From Sporisorium sorghi (Eukaryota; Basidiomycota; Ustilaginomycetes; Ustilaginales; Ustilaginaceae): a stretch of 48,228 nt of DNA. Under the pieces are notes generated by a model, which was given only the letters and a program-made list of their open reading frames with translations, made no database searches and had not been told where the DNA came from. The translations under genes and the position numbers were made by a program. The DNA is taken from NCBI GenBank assembly GCA_023212695.1, contig JALCCG010000161.1:1494-49721 (forward strand). The letters are read 5' to 3'. Shown one piece after another: positions 47,412 to 48,228 of this stretch (the stretch's first letter is position 1; each line of letters starts with the position of its first letter).

Positions 47412-48228
47412 ATGCCGCCATCTAGCAGAGCTGGCAGGGCAGGAAGGGGTGATGATGATCAAGCAGCAGCAGCCACAGGCCCACAGGAGGGCTGGCTGAC
47501 AGAGGCTGTCAGAATCCTCCAGCAGGCTAACCCAGACCTTGCAGTGGAGCAAGCTCTGGTCCAGGCCATGGGACTGATCAACAGCAGTGCTCAACCTACA
47601 CACAGGGAAGCCGAGAAGATCCCAAAGGATGTCTCAAGCACCATTGCCCACATCAAGAAGCTGAACAACAGCAACTGGCACACTTGGGAACCTACATTCA
47701 TCAACTGTCTGCAGAGGGTGCACAATGCCAAGGAGATCCTGTATGGTACCATTGCACCCGGCAATGATGACTACGATGAAGATCTGGACAAGGCACTCAT
47801 TGGATTGATCCATGCCAGCTGCGACAACAGCCCAGACAGCCGCATTGACACTTACACAGTCAGAGGCGCTGATGAGGAAGTGCAGCTTGGCAGCACGCTC
47901 TATGCCAAGCTCAAGAAGGCACTCACACTCAATGACGCAGTCAAACTGGCTGGATTGCAGGACCATATCCACACTGTGCACCTCCTCAACCGTGATGTGG
48001 TCAGACTTGGTCGGGAGCTGGACTCCATCTGGAATGATGCAGCCCACCTGGGCAAGCACTTCGATGAAGACCTCAAGAAGTCCACACTCTACTGTTGCAC
48101 AGCCCATGATTGGTTTTACTCCAATGCAGTTGACGCTCTCAAGACCACACAGCCTGACTGCCTGTATGAGGAGGCCTACCATGCACTTGCAAAGAAGCAG
48201 CAGGACGGCGAACTCAGCGGCTGCATCA
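47412..48228 (+). mobile_element. Copia-like retrotransposon gag, cut by window end
   Basis: An ATG at 47412 opens a frame that continues to the end of the window without a stop (272 codons visible). After a polar N-terminus the protein shows the copia-type gag start, TIAHIKKLNNSNWHTWEPTF with the KL-N-W-W spacing, followed by an alpha-helical body (LYAKLKKALTLNDAVKLAGL, LNRDVVRLGRELDSIW). No protease, integrase or reverse transcriptase is in view because the sequence ends. Codon use differs from the neighbours: more ACA, GCA, CTG and AGC, fewer CpG codons, as expected for a mobile element. It is head-to-head with IME4. The call as copia rather than another gag class is inference from the N-terminal block. 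Confidence 0.8.

Noticed and set aside
1..48228. tRNA, rRNA, CRISPR array or secondary-metabolite cluster
   Set aside because: Reading both strands I found no plausible T-arm with matching cloverleaf, no rRNA block, no spaced repeat array and no synthase genes. A covariance-model scan would be needed to exclude tRNAs fully.

Overview
This window looks like nuclear chromosomal DNA of a smut-type basidiomycete (Ustilaginales; relatives of Ustilago, Sporisorium or Moesziomyces). The basis is compact, GC-rich, mostly single-exon genes, a few introns of roughly 70-400 nt with GT..AG ends and CTGAC-like branch sites, pyrimidine-rich leaders, CAG/AGC microsatellites in promoters, small secreted proteins and a copia-type gag. 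The genus is inferred from overall character, not from a database match. I saw no tRNA, rRNA or CRISPR array.

Layout. 0-1 kb: a 73-residue secreted peptide gene and a relic of an amidohydrolase. 1.9-6.8 kb: a four-pass membrane protein, pyridoxamine-phosphate oxidase (PDX3), a four-exon heme-binding DAP1/MAPR protein and the GTPase RBG1/DRG1. 7.3-9.2 kb: a decay island with a 5'-truncated, frameshifted aldo/keto reductase and a repeat-bearing, probably secreted protein whose signal peptide is broken or unresolved. 9.3-14.6 kb: a peroxisomal-type SCP2 protein (ends in AKL), the AP-1 sigma adaptin and the MBOAT acyltransferase GUP1. 15.5-22 kb: a second four-pass protein, an unrecognised 827-residue protein with one membrane segment, mitoribosomal mS45 and EMC3. 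22.5-30.2 kb: NPR3 (GATOR1/SEACIT) and CHO2 (phosphatidylethanolamine methyltransferase). 31-38.5 kb: an RBMS-like two-RRM protein, a NIPA-type magnesium transporter and a MAGE/NSE3 SMC5/6 subunit. 39.5-44 kb: a 1290-residue LRR plus tandem CCCH zinc-finger protein followed by degenerate tandem copies of its own 3' end. 44.4-48.2 kb: an SDR oxidoreductase, the m6A writer catalytic subunit IME4/METTL3, and the gag of a copia-like retroelement running off the right edge.

Most genes are conserved housekeeping genes of unrelated pathways, arranged as divergent pairs (DAP1/RBG1, AP-1 sigma/GUP1, 827-aa gene/mS45, EMC3/NPR3, NIPA/NSE3) and tight convergent pairs (PDX3/DAP1, mS45/EMC3, NPR3/CHO2). 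Several act on lipids or membranes (CHO2, GUP1, SCP2, DAP1, EMC3), but nothing in the layout suggests a dedicated cluster. The most distinctive structures are the tandem 3'-end array after the LRR-CCCH gene, the 7.3-9.2 kb decay island, the IME4-retroelement junction and the alternative start arrangement of PDX3.
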